The notes under the pieces were generated by a model. The model was given only the letters and a program-made list of their open reading frames with translations. It was not told the origin of the DNA and did no database searches. Shown in pieces: positions 1-8,518 of a DNA stretch of 15,000 nucleotides (positions are counted from its first letter, which is position 1; the number at the start of each line of letters is the position of its first letter). The stretch lies in assembly GCA_009663005.1 (NCBI GenBank), contig VIGQ01000698.1:1-15000 (forward strand), written 5' to 3'. Source of the stretch: Actinidia chinensis. Its lineage: Eukaryota; Streptophyta; Magnoliopsida; Ericales; Actinidiaceae. A program made the translations under genes and the position numbers.

Positions 1-438
1 TGTGTGTTCGATCGTTGATAGTGTCTGCTTGTTGAGCTTTTGAATCGAGGCTATAGGTTTTGTTGTTATGGGATCGTATGTTGACATTTTTGTGGATACG
101 ACTCTACCACTTCACACTTGAATCTCTCATTTTTATATTGCACTTGACGGTTTGTAGATTGCTTAGTCATATTGGGTTGTTTATTGCTTGCAAATTGTAT
201 TTTGTTGAGAACTATTGTTAAATTATTTTTGATACATTGCTGATGTGATTTTTGTGGGTATCATCACTGGAAGGGCCCTCACGAACACCACTCGTCCACG
301 TAGGGGAAACCTAGGGGTTTACAGGCCTTGGGGATGCATACGCTAAATGCATTCGGGCCTCTTACGAAAGGATAGATTATCTTTTTGTTTTTATCTACTT
401 TTGCCAGGGACTCGCAAAAGGTTTAGTTGGGTGGGGGG
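1..438 (+). mobile_element. 3' internal region of a Tat/Athila-type Ty3/gypsy retrotransposon, ending in a polypurine tract
   Basis: This is the non-coding stretch between pol and the 3' LTR. The text TGCCAGGGACTCGCAAAAG (about 402-420), followed closely by a G-rich polypurine tract (430-438) and a TGATTGG...GTGCATAA LTR start, is the arrangement I know from plant Tat/Athila elements, where TGCTAGGGACTAGCAAAA precedes the 3' LTR. No coding frame is supported. A stem can form between 323-339 and 347-360 (AGGCC with GGCCT, ATGCAT with ATGCAT). The start lies outside the window, so pol and any envelope-like frame cannot be judged. The lineage call rests on remembered motifs. Confidence 0.6.
430..438 (+). 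other. Polypurine tract priming plus-strand synthesis
   Basis: The stretch GGTGGGGGG directly precedes TGATTGGACTG, the expected position of a polypurine tract against the first TG of a 3' LTR. It contains one T, which is tolerated in this lineage. Confidence 0.5.
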
Positions 439-643
439 TGATTGGACTGTGCATAATTGTAGTCCAAGCACTGTTAAACTGACCTAAAATTAGTAGCCCT
501 AGGATTAAGTTTAATTTTGTTTTTTTAACATATATTGCCACTTATAGACGTTTTTGAGTTCATTGTGTTATAGTATAAAGGCGAAGAATTGAAGCCATAA
601 AAGTAGAACGGAGTATGACGAAAGAGGTTCAATTCATTTTAAT

Positions 644-975
644 GTTCGAACGCCTAAGCCAAGGGAACAGCGTTCGAACTTGTGAAGAAATCGGAATTTT
701 GCGAAAAACGTTCCGAACAAACGACGCCTACCAGAGAATCTTGGCGTTCTAACGCAAATGGAAAAATGATGAATAAATACCGTTCGCACGCTCATGCTTA
801 AGTTCTAAAAGTTGCGAGAGTTGATTAGAGAATTCGAACGCTCATACTTACAGTTCGAAAAAATGCGAGACTGAAAGTTTGGTGTTTTGCCTAACGCGTT
901 CGAACGCTCCAAGGAAGAAGAATTAGGGCGTCCGAACGCCAAGAAGAAAAAGAAGAAAAAGTTGCCGTTTCGAAT
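644..975 (+). repeat. Cluster of TTCGAA-centred motifs with a 50-bp tandem pair inside the LTR
   Basis: TTCGAA occurs exactly at 645, 673, 833, 854, 899 and 969. One-base relatives lie near 711, 748, 783 and 931, mostly within a CGTTCGAACG context. A 50-bp unit is present twice (783-832 and 833-882), both containing CTCAT-CTTA, then TTC-AAA, then GCGAGA. The cluster lies upstream of the likely TATA box, so an enhancer role in U3 is possible. That role is inference; the repetition is directly visible. Confidence 0.7.
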
Positions 976-2025
976 GAACGCCAAAGCAATCCGGGAGATC
1001 CTATCTGTTTAAAACTCGAATTTGAGTACCTATATATATCTCTTATATCTTTTGACATTGGACGTGATTTTTAGGGTTTTTTCTCAGGCCTCTAAGTTTA
1101 GTTTTCAAACGTTCTTCATTATTTCTTTCTTGTAAGTTTTTTACATTAAAGTCTTTGTTTTTTAATTAATTAAGGAGTTTTAAGTCGTCAATCATTGGTT
1201 TTTTCATTCAGTTTTCTTGGTATCAAAGATTTAATTATCTTGATTTTATATCGTAGACTCGTCCATTTAAATTAGAATCATTCATAATTAGATTTTGTTC
1301 CACCCTAGTCATGAGTGCTAGTTTTCTTACTTGAAATCCGATTTTTGGAAAGTCACTCGGGAATCAGGATGACATGGATTAATTTATTTTCTCACTGTTA
1401 ATCTTTTCTAGAATTTTTATTCTTCGTCTTTACTAATCTAAATACTTTCAACGTTGGGAGGCCTATTATGTTTCGATAAACAAATCGTATTATTCGGGAT
1501 CGATGCTGCACTAACCATGAGTTATAACAAACCAGATTTAATTACTTTTCGAAAACTTTGGAGTCCTATTAATGTCTGAATACATCTTTGTAATGCGATC
1601 GATGATGCACTCCTTTGATCATAACAAACAGATTTATTTAGACGGTAAAGTAAGGTAGAATGTTTTGGTTTTAAAAGTTAAATTTTCCGAATCTAAGACT
1701 CCATAATAGTCAAGGATTTGAGTTATAATATGCCTCATTGGGATTTCCGAGAAAACTCTTGAGCTTGATCAATCGATTCCTGAGTTCCTTTCATTACCAG
1801 TTAAATCCGTTTTTATTTAGTTTATTTAAATTTAAGTTTCAAACTCATCAAAAATCAAAAATCAATTCCTTTTTTATTTTAATTTTGAAGCATAAGTAGA
1901 CGGTAGTTAGATTGCCTTGTATTGTTTTTGGTCATCTTGTTGTCACCCCGTTGGCACTGTTCCTTGTGGGATCGATATTCGTACTTCGAGTTTATTACTA
2001 CTCGCGACCCGTACACTTGCGGTAA

Positions 2026-2048
2026 GATTCACTCTTGGGGAGTGAATC
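2026..2048. other. Perfect 9-bp stem-loop at the 3' end of the LTR
   Basis: GATTCACTC at 2026-2034 and GAGTGAATC at 2040-2048 are perfect inverse complements separated by TTGGG. It directly follows the GTACACTTGCGG block of the LTR. No function is assigned. Confidence 0.75.
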
Positions 2049-2049
2049 A

Positions 2050-2208
2050 ATGTACGGTAATGAAGTGACACCTGTTCCTTATTTAGTATATTACGTTTCC
2101 GCAAAAGAAAATATTATGGCAGTTTGGAATGAGAATGCACAGTTTTACGGTAAGTTGGCTTTGGCGGCAAGCCCACGATCCGCATAGGCCTGGTTGCGGG
2201 GCGTGACA
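2050..2208 (+). mobile_element. 3' end of a second Ty3/gypsy LTR, probably interrupted by the Tat/Athila insertion
   Basis: The text ATAGGCCTGGTTGCGGGG followed by CGTGACA at 2202-2208 is a typical 3' end of plant chromovirus (Tekay/Del-like) LTRs, whose ends commonly read GGGTCGTGACA. Only about 160 bp remain before the other element's LTR, so the rest of this LTR should lie to the left of the window if the Tat/Athila element inserted into it. The minus-strand chromovirus pseudogene at 10741-12391 may belong to the same lineage, but no LTR is visible there to compare. Confidence 0.5.
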
Positions 2209-2241
2209 ATACTTGTATATATATATTATATTAATGGTATA

Positions 2242-2351
2242 TCTATAATTACAAATCACAATTCGTTTGAATCAAAATCTATCTCTCCGCTATCTCCGGT
2301 TGAATTCAATTTGAGTGAAGAATCCAACGGCTCAGGATTATTAATTGTATA
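2242..2351 (+). mobile_element. Helitron-like family, copy 1a: isolated 5' end
   Basis: Begins TCTATAATTACAAATCAC after an A, as expected of a Helitron 5' TC placed between A and T. It is followed by the CTATCTC-CGCTATCTCCGGTTGAA phrase and a CCAACGGCTCAGGATT phrase. About 110 bp later the same sequence starts again (2352), so this is a truncated copy or a duplicated 5' end. Its own 3' end is not present. Confidence 0.5.
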
Positions 2352-2499
2352 TCTATAATACAAATCACTTAAACGTTTTGAATATCCCAAATCTATCTCT
2401 CGCTATCTCCGGTTGAAATCATTTGGTTTGATCCCACGCTCAGATTTCACTCAAATATTTTTTTTTCACCCAAAATATCCTTTCCACTTTCACTCTCTC

Positions 2500-2982
2500 T
2501 CCTCCCATCACTTCACATTCAACACTTTTTATATTTTTTTTAATTCCTTTTATTTATTGTTTATTTAACTTTCCACTTTCCAAATTTTTATATATTTTTT
2601 TTTATATAAAATTTAATACCCCTTTATTTCCTTTTTCTTTTAATACCAAAATTGATCTTCCTTTTTTTTTTTTTCTACTTTCACTTCCGAATTTTTATAT
2701 AAAAATTATAAAAAATATATAATTCTTTTGAGGAAATATTGATAAGAGTTTATGTTTTCTTATGTAATGTTGAATTTACTTATTGTATTGATACTTAAAG
2801 TTATTATTTTTTCTTATGTATTTTTATATAAATCAAACTACTAAAAAATACATTGATAATTTTTCAAGGATAGTTTCAAATAACAAATAAACTATAACTT
2901 ATCATCCCCATCAAATTTTTTAAAAATATTAAATTTGGATTCAATTTTTCTTTTAATAAAAACATAGGTGGGAGTAAAAAAG

Positions 2983-3020
<38 letters not shown>

Positions 3021-3200
3021 TGGAAATGAAAAGTAAAAAGAAAAAAACAAGAATCAAGGGTTTTAAAAGAAAAAAATAAAGGGGGTTATCAAATCTTAAT
3101 CATAATTGTTTTTTTATAAAAATTCGAAGTGGAGTAAAAAAAAAAAGAATAAAGGGGTATTAAAAAAAAGAATAAATGGGGTATTAAAAAAGAATAAAAT
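2500..3200. repeat. Long imperfect inverted repeat inside element copy 1b
   Basis: The left arm carries TTAATACCCCTTTATTTCCT (about 2612-2631) and TTCCGAATTTTTATATAAAA (about 2684-2703). The right arm carries their inverse complements: AATAAAGGGGTATTAAAAAA (about 3150-3169), and TATAAAAATTCGAAGTGGAG and TATATAAAAATTTGGAAATG near 3115 and 3010. The T-rich arms are each about 220 bp, flank a loop of about 240 bp (2740-2980), and contain internal repeats, so pairing can be staggered. An open frame on the minus strand at 3089-3289 is low-complexity and not a gene. Confidence 0.6.
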
Positions 3201-3460
3201 AGTTGAATGGCAAAATGTGTTTTGAGAAGATTGAGGGTAAAAACTGACAAGTCAAAAAAAATTTCACATCGAGGGGGTGGGGATATCAAAGGGTTGAGAA
3301 AATAGCTCTCTTATATTAGTTTGTAGATTAGATTAGTTAATTTTTCTGAAAGTTTCTGAGAGCTACTTATTTTGTATTATTTTTTATTTTTATTTTTATT
3401 TGTTTCTTCTGCGAGAAAGAATCATCAAAATTAATTAAAAAACGATTTTTATTTTTTTTG

Positions 3461-3490
3461 CATAGTGCCCGTGGGCAGGGCAATTACTAT
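3461..3490 (+). other. 3' terminal hairpin of element copy 1b
   Basis: TGCCC (3466-3470) and GGGCA (3473-3477) form a short stem, followed by GGGCAATTACTAT. The relatives at 13709 and 14176 suggest an ancestral form with GTGCCC and GGGCAC arms and a CTAG end; here the last base pair and the final G have decayed. Confidence 0.5.
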
Positions 3491-4084
3491 ATATATATTT
3501 GCCATGTTTAATGGTATTGTGTGAGCTACTAATTATTCAATCATTTTAACTACAAAAGTTAGGAGAATTAGGTAGAATTTCTAGGTCGTTTAGGGACCAT
3601 GTGACAAATCATAGCTTTTGAAAATCAAGTCAAAACTCGTTTTTTTTAGATGTTTCCGTTTTCATCTAATATTATTCTTACTGCAATTCACGAACATGCG
3701 TAAAGGTTTGGTGGATGATATGACACCGGAAATGTTTGATGACAACGTTAGACTTTAACATTATCCCTTTTTTCAAACTATACTACACACATACCATTCC
3801 GTTCATTATTTATGTTTGTTATCCAATAATAGTAACCAGTGGGTTACTATAGCAATGTAAAAAAGTTTTTAGAAGAGTTTGTGATTATTCTTTTATATAG
3901 TTTTGTGCTACCAAATATTCATAAGAATTCTAGAGCTATACGTGCACAAAGCCCAACTTCTGAAAGAGATGCATTTATTAGATAAAAAGTCGAGCGGGCT
4001 TTTTTTTCCTATTGGTTTGATACAATCGAACGGTTTATCACCAAAGCTTTTAAATAGTGGTGGTAACTAACTCTTTTACACCCT
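3491..4084. other. AT-rich spacer without a recognisable gene
   Basis: Stops occur in all frames and no RNA gene motif was recognised. A weak inverted pair, AAAGCCC (3948-3954) and GGGCTTT (3996-4002) followed by a T run, is present. With a 41-nt loop and no gene upstream it is probably chance. Confidence 0.5.
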
Positions 4085-4330
4085 GTTTGGCAGAGGAAAT
4101 GGGTCCCTGGATTTGGCCACTCCTTGATTTTTTCCTCTTCTTCTCTCCTTCTCCATGCAGTTTGGGCTACATTTTTCGTCTCCCATCCTGATTTCTCCGT
4201 CTATTGGCTCCACATCCATCCTAGCCGGATATGGGACGGATAGGGGTACCCCCTTCCGTGGTCACGCATTCTCCACGTGGTGGTGAATGACTGTTTTGCC
4301 TCGTTTTTTTGTTCGGTCATACCACTGTGT
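4085..4330 (+). promoter_or_regulatory. Gene-start-like block: pyrimidine-rich, GC-richer, with a palindromic G-box
   Basis: This stretch is clearly less AT-rich than its surroundings, has a CTCTTCTTCTCTCCTTCTCC tract (about 4135-4155) of the kind common in plant 5' leaders, and contains CCACGTGG (4273-4280), a perfect G-box core bound by bZIP and bHLH factors. GGGGTACCCC at about 4244-4253 is a 10-bp palindrome. It is followed by very T-rich DNA resembling a long first intron. Together this looks like the promoter or first exon of a plus-strand transcription unit. Translation of all three plus frames shows stops and no recognisable product, so any transcript here would be leader sequence or non-coding. 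Confidence 0.3.
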
Positions 4331-4390
4331 CCCCTTTTTTTTTTTCGATTTGCATTTCCGTATTGATGTTAGTTTTTTTTGTGATTTTGT

Positions 4391-4917
4391 TTTCGTTCCG
4401 TAGATTGAGTTGTAGTTTTCGTAATTTCGGTGTTGATTCTTAGTTTATCGTGGAATTTTATTTCCTTACGGAGATTGAGCTTGACTTTGCATGTCTTCTA
4501 TCTTTGTATAATTATCTTGATTTCGCAATTTTTGGTGTGATTCCTTTTTTGTTCGTGATTTTGTTTCCTTACGAGATTGAGCTTTATTGGTATATATATA
4601 TATGATTCTATTTTTGTACTTTTGTTCATTTGGTGTAGATATTGTTTTCGTTACGTAGATTGAGTTGTAATTTTTTTTTTTTTTGTTTTTTCGTAATTTC
4701 GGTGTTGATTCTTAGCTTGTTCGGTTTTATTTCCTTTAACGGAGATTGAGCTTTGACTTTGCATGTCATTCGATCTTGGTATCTTGATCTTGATTTCGCA
4801 ATTTTGGTGTTGATTTCATTTTTTGTTCGTGATTTTGGTTTCCTTACGAATGAGCTTTAAAGTTGTATATATATATATTTCGATTTTTAAATCTTGTTTC
4901 ATTTGGTGTAGATATTG
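4391..4917 (+). repeat. Tandem duplication of a T-rich unit of about 255-272 bp
   Basis: Unit 1 (4391-4644) and unit 2 (4646-4917) share, in the same order, TTTCGTT-CGTAGATTGAGTT, TCGTAATTTCGGTGTTGATT, GGAGATTGAGCTT, ACTTTGCATGTC, TTGATTTCGCAATTTT, a TATATATATA run, and CATTTGGTGTAGATATTG. The offset grows from 255 to 273 bp because of small insertions in unit 2, including a T run near 4670-4684. A partial third start (ATATGTTTTCGATGG) follows at about 4924. The T-rich, ATTTCGGTGTTGATT-style text is typical of a plant 5'-leader intron. No coding frame is supported; the open frame at 4823-5008 consists of this repeat. Confidence 0.75.
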
Positions 4918-6349
4918 TGTGATATATGTTTTCGATGGTTTGAGATTTGAGTTTCGTATATTTCGAATTGTTGAGGTTATTATGAGTTTCGTTTTTTACT
5001 TCGCTTAAATTGTTTTGTTGATTGTTTTGGAGGTGATTTTGATTGATTGAATATTTATTGATGATTGATATTCGGGAATTGAGTTATAATAGGCTGTAAT
5101 TTTGGCTCTTCTTCAAATTAATAACATTATTATATAATGCATATCAATCACTATTGAATTAAATAATGTCAATTTTTTAATTTTTTATTGTTAATATTGA
5201 TCTGATTATATTATTGATTTATGTTCTTTGTGTTTAGGTGTTTTTTATGGAGAAGTGATGTTTTCGCTGTGGGAAGTTTGGTGAGTTTATTGCTACTGTT
5301 AGATATTTAAAATTCTAACTATTCACATTGGTTTAGAATGTATACTAAGTCGATTGTGCTGATTGAAGGCTGATTAATAAGCTATCTTATCATTAGGCTG
5401 GTCATCCCTACTCTATGCTTAAAGAATGGTGACAACTACTGGTTCGCTAAACCTCTTATCGTATTGATGTTATTGAAGGAAGTAATGGGAGAGTAGGAAG
5501 TGTTGTTATTTTGTAATAAAATTGTTGTTGTGACTGATTCTGAGTTGGCAGTAATAATTGCATGGTATAGAAGTGAAATTGTGGTTTGTTGTATTGATTG
5601 GAGGTCAGATATTGGATAAAGAATTGATATTCGACCTTTATTTATGAACATCAGGAGTCGGTATTCTGTCTTCTACTTGGGCATTGGTATTGCGAAAGTT
5701 TGGGCATAATTTGTTGGAGGTGTTCAGGAGTTTCGGGCTGTCTAAAGAAACATTCTATCAAGTATGGTTTTGAATATGACTACTATAGAAAATGATAAAT
5801 ACGAGTTATAGTGTGAACACTAATTACCACAAAGCTTGATTGGGTGTAGAGAATTTTAGGAAAATATTTTTTTGGAGATTATCAGTTGTCCTTCGAGGAT
5901 CTTTGATGGTATGTTCATATTGTAAACAATACAAATCCTGTGAGCTACTTGAGTCTGAAATTTGATCACAACTGCAACGATTTTTGAGATTGATTTTCCA
6001 ATTTTGATGCTTGTGTGCAGGGTTTTAGCTGTAGTCTACATGGCACAATCTATATTTCATCTTTGAACTCAAGATTTTGATTAGTCCCGCTTAGGAGTTG
6101 TGTCCTAATTCAACTTCAACTAATAAGCTTCACGCTTATCCATTTGAACATCAAGAGTTTGATTTTGATCTTCTTCTAAAACGGTGGAATACTTGATCCG
6201 GTCCTGTTTTGTTTTTTTTCTTTGCTCATATCATCATGACATCATGATCTTCTTCTTTGAGACTTTTCTTCTTCCCGGATTGGAATATCGTCGCACGGCA
6301 ATTCGCTATGTTTACTCTCCTGACTCAAACCTAACCACTGATAGTCACG

Positions 6350-6441
6350 GTGCCTTGATGATTTTAGATCTTCTTGCAATGTGAATTTGCGTTCATGTAA
6401 GCTATATCTTCTGATGAAATTATCGTGCTGATGCGTGGCAC
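6350..6441 (+). ncRNA. Weak C/D-box snoRNA-like segment
   Basis: TTGATGA at 6355-6361 fits box C, and CTGA occurs at 6411-6414 and 6428-6431 as candidate box D' or D. GTGCC (6350-6354) just before box C can pair with GGCAC (6437-6441), giving a 5-bp terminal stem, though five unpaired bases follow the second CTGA, which is atypical. No guide match to rRNA was tested. Such boxes arise by chance easily, so this is only a candidate. Confidence 0.15.
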
Positions 6442-6605
6442 TCGTCCGTCCTAGGATTGTTTTTGCTTCTTGCTGATCTGTGTTCATTTTCTTTAACAGT
6501 CATGGTAGATGTTTGTTTGGTCTTGCTGCTACTATTCGTTTGAGGATTAGGAGTCTGAGCAAGGGTAGGCCTATGTGTTTTTGTACGCATTTCCTAATCT
6601 AATTT

Positions 6606-6685
6606 TTGGATGGGAGGAGCTAGCGAGGTGAAAGCTGAGCGAAGGAAGGATTGAGACATTCCACTCGTCCTCCCTTTCCATTCAA
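6606..6685 (+). other. Imperfect hairpin of about 80 nt
   Basis: TTGGATGG (6606-6613) pairs with CCATTCAA (6678-6685) with one G-U, GAGGA (6614-6618) with TCCTC (6668-6672), and CGAG (6624-6627) with CTCG (6664-6667), with 5-nt bulges alternating on each arm. The size and the GGATGGGAGG / CCTCCC composition recall plant miR482/2118-type precursors, but no known mature sequence is matched and the bulges are large. Confidence 0.3.
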
Positions 6686-7036
6686 GCTATATCCCGTTGT
6701 CAATTATCCTGCTGTACATGCCAAGATCTCTTTCCTTTTTCACAACTTCATCCCACATTTTTTTCAGACTACAATTGATTTTTGTGACATTCCAACTTGT
6801 AAAAGTACATACCTGATGAAATTTGTTTGATATACCCTTTGTTTTGTCCTTTAATTTGTGTAGGTTCTTATGAATGCCTCCTTTTCCACCTCACCTATAC
6901 TTTGTTCAATCTTCCAGAAATAGAATTACAGTTAAATTCATTGTGTCCAATTTATTCTCAAACTTATCTTTCATGCAAAACATAATGTTATTCAGCATGG
7001 TGTATAACTGTTCCCAACCTCAACAACTTTTTTCTA

Positions 7037-7091
7037 GGGGGAGGGGGAAAAAAAGTGGGGGTGGGGGGGGGGGGGGGGGGGAAAAAAAAAA
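7037..7091 (+). repeat. Poly-G tract (19 G) with flanking G runs and A runs
   Basis: Runs of 4 G (7037-7040), 5 G (7043-7047), 5 G (7057-7061) and 19 G (7063-7081) are followed by 9 or more A. Four G runs within 45 bases satisfy the usual G-quadruplex pattern on the plus strand. The open frames crossing this tract on both strands, encoding poly-Gly or poly-Pro, are artefacts of it. Homopolymer length here is also the sort of thing sequencing gets wrong. Confidence 0.8.
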
Positions 7092-7680
7092 TGTGAATAT
7101 ATGCCATTTCCCGATAATATGGTGAACATTTGTTCACTTCTGTTATACTCAATTGGTATGGATAGTTTTTTTTTTCCTTTCTTTTTGGTAAATAGAAAAA
7201 CAAATAATGTTGTCAATTTTATGTATTTTGGCTGTCCATGCTTAGCTTCTAAAGATGCCTATTACCATAGTTTCTAATGCTTTCATATACAATTCACTCC
7301 TTTTACGTTTTTGTTTTTGCAGTTTTTTCTATTTAAAATCTCACATAGTATTTAAGAATAGAATAAAAGGAGTTTTGGGAGACCTGGGTGTTATTTTCAT
7401 AGAATTTATGCATAATATTGTGCAGTCAGTGTACACGAATTATCTATTAAACGAAATTACATTTTAATATTAACAACTAATTAATTAGGGGTAATTTGTC
7501 TTTTTACATCTTATCCTATCAATCTCCAACTTTCAATCCCTTTTTTTAAAACACATCCCAAACCAAACTATAATCTACCCTTCTTCAAAGGTGGCCTCAC
7601 CTTCTTATATAATCCTCCTTCATTTCAATCCTTTCTCAAAATCCCCTCATTCCAAATCCACCCAATCAAATCATTTCACC
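7092..7680. other. AT-rich spacer; weak promoter-like motifs near 7600
   Basis: No gene is supported. The open frame at 7255-7467 is hydrophobic low-complexity and lacks context. Around 7580-7680 the text changes to C-rich, T-rich leader-like sequence with a TTATATAATCC box (about 7605-7615), but only short stop-ridden frames follow, so a working promoter cannot be argued. Confidence 0.4.
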
Positions 7681-7875
7681 GAACGGCCTGTTCCAGGCAA
7701 TGACATGGGATTTTAACTTTCTAGTCTTAAGTTCAAACCTCTTTAGTGGCCTATCATCTGAAAATTTAAATACAAATTTGGTGGACGTGCTATAAGACGG
7801 GGCGACCATCCGGCCAGTATTAAGAACGTGGGTATAGTTTAGCCTCCAGTCACGACCGTAAGGTTAGAATTTATG
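7681..7875 (+). mobile_element. Possible tRNA-derived SINE remnant
   Basis: CCAGGCAATGACATGG (about 7693-7708) resembles a pol III A box (consensus TGGCNNAGTGG), and AGTTCAAACC (about 7730-7739) resembles a B box (GGTTCGANNCC) at tRNA-like spacing. A GC-richer body (GTGGACGTGC, GACGGGGCGACC, TAGCCTCCAGTCACGACCGT) follows for about 130 bp. Plant SINEs have this head-body layout. No tail or target-site duplication was identified, so the call is tentative. Confidence 0.3.
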
Positions 7876-8356
7876 TTTTGAATATTAGCTACTTAAGTGT
7901 CCTTCTAATATTATACTTAATGATGCCAGTGTTAAATTTGCAAGGAGATTTTCAGAAACTAGGGAGTTAAGAAAAATTATCAAACAAGAGGAAAATTCTC
8001 AAAGAATTTTCACTTCTTTCGATATGTTTTCTTGCAAGTCCCCATTATTGAAATTTCTCCTCATTTGTAAAATTATTAGACTTGACTAGCCGGACTGTAC
8101 CACCACGTGTCCAAATCGACTTGTAGCGGTTATATTGTGAACGAAATGTGGAGAGATTACTAATATAGAAAAAATTCTACGAACTTGGAGTATTGTATGT
8201 CTTCTTTCCAAAAATTGCATTCTGTGAGGGATATTTTTAGTATAAAAAACATTACCAAACTTCAAAACTGTGACTACACCCAATGGGGTGTTTCAAAGCA
8301 TCACAAATTGTAAGGGAAAAAAATAATTTGGGCCGTATTGATTGATTCATGGCTTT
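7876..8356. other. AT-rich spacer without a recognisable gene
   Basis: Nothing recognisable on either strand. The minus open frame at 8086-8283 has no domain I know and no supporting context. Confidence 0.4.
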
Positions 8357-8518
8357 TTGTTGGGCAATACTTGCTCAATAGGGACTTGACATTGGGCTAA
8401 AATAGGCTTAATTTGTGAGGATTGTCCTAAAGAGTTGGGCCCAAGGCGAATATCCATGTGCGAGCCCGAGAGAGGCGGACTTAAGTGCGATCGCTCTGGA
8501 AGTCGGCGGGAAAAGGCA

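Larger units (their letters stand above)
439..2049 (+). mobile_element. 3' LTR (about 1.6 kb) of the Tat/Athila-type element
   Basis: The LTR is taken to start with TGATTGGACTGTGCATAA right after the polypurine tract. Its far end carries a block shared by Tat/Athila LTRs: a GTTGGCACTGTTCCTTGTGG-like phrase (about 1950-1969), TTTATTACTACTCGCGACCC (1991-2010), then GTACACTTGCGG (2011-2022). A TATATATATC box at about 1030 and the following AGGGTTTT text suit a promoter at the U3/R border. The exact 3' end is uncertain: CA at 2048-2049, just after a hairpin, is one choice and CA at 2069-2070 another. The front third holds repeated TTCGAA sites and a 50-bp tandem pair. No open frame of note occurs, as expected for an LTR. 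Confidence 0.6.
2352..3490 (+). mobile_element. Helitron-like non-autonomous element, copy 1b (about 1.14 kb)
   Basis: The 5' end TCTATAATACAAATCAC repeats that of copy 1a and resembles the starts at 9774 and 10459. The 3' end carries CATAGTGCCC-GT-GGGCAGGG (3461-3480), then CAATTACTAT. The same end appears in opposite orientation at 13709 and 14176, where the latter retains CTAG. A short hairpin about 10 nt before CTRR is the Helitron hallmark. The body differs from the other copies: it contains long imperfect inverted arms (about 2500-2740 against 2980-3200) and no helicase or Rep frame. Family membership of the two ends is seen; the Helitron class is inferred. Confidence 0.5.
5009..7030 (+). 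ncRNA. Possible spliced non-coding transcription unit or dead gene
   Basis: I do not recognise a gene here. The sequence is less low-complexity than its flanks and shows plausible plant splice sites: TTGTGTTTAG before 5238, TTTG/GTGAGT at 5280/5281, TTGTGTGCAG before 6021, TTTCTTTAACAG before about 6502, and AATTTGTGTAG before 6864. The implied exons contain stops in every frame, and the open frames at 6184-6384 (plus) and 6242-6487 (minus) lack any domain I know. If transcribed, it is more likely a non-coding RNA (for instance a small-RNA host) or the relic of a gene than a protein gene. Exon boundaries are inference only. Confidence 0.25.

Noticed and set aside
3948..4008. Inverted pair AAAGCCC / GGGCTTT followed by a T run, resembling a bacterial-type terminator
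   Set aside because: The 41-nt loop, 7-bp arms and plant context make a terminator call unsupported.
6242..6487. Minus-strand open frame of 81 codons with a hydrophilic composition
   Set aside because: No recognisable domain, no supporting context, and it overlaps a plus-strand open frame (6184-6384) that is equally unsupported.
6988..7216. Proline-rich and glycine-rich open frames around the poly-G run
   Set aside because: They are produced by the homopolymer run itself; flanking residues are low-complexity and poly-Lys/Phe from A and T runs.
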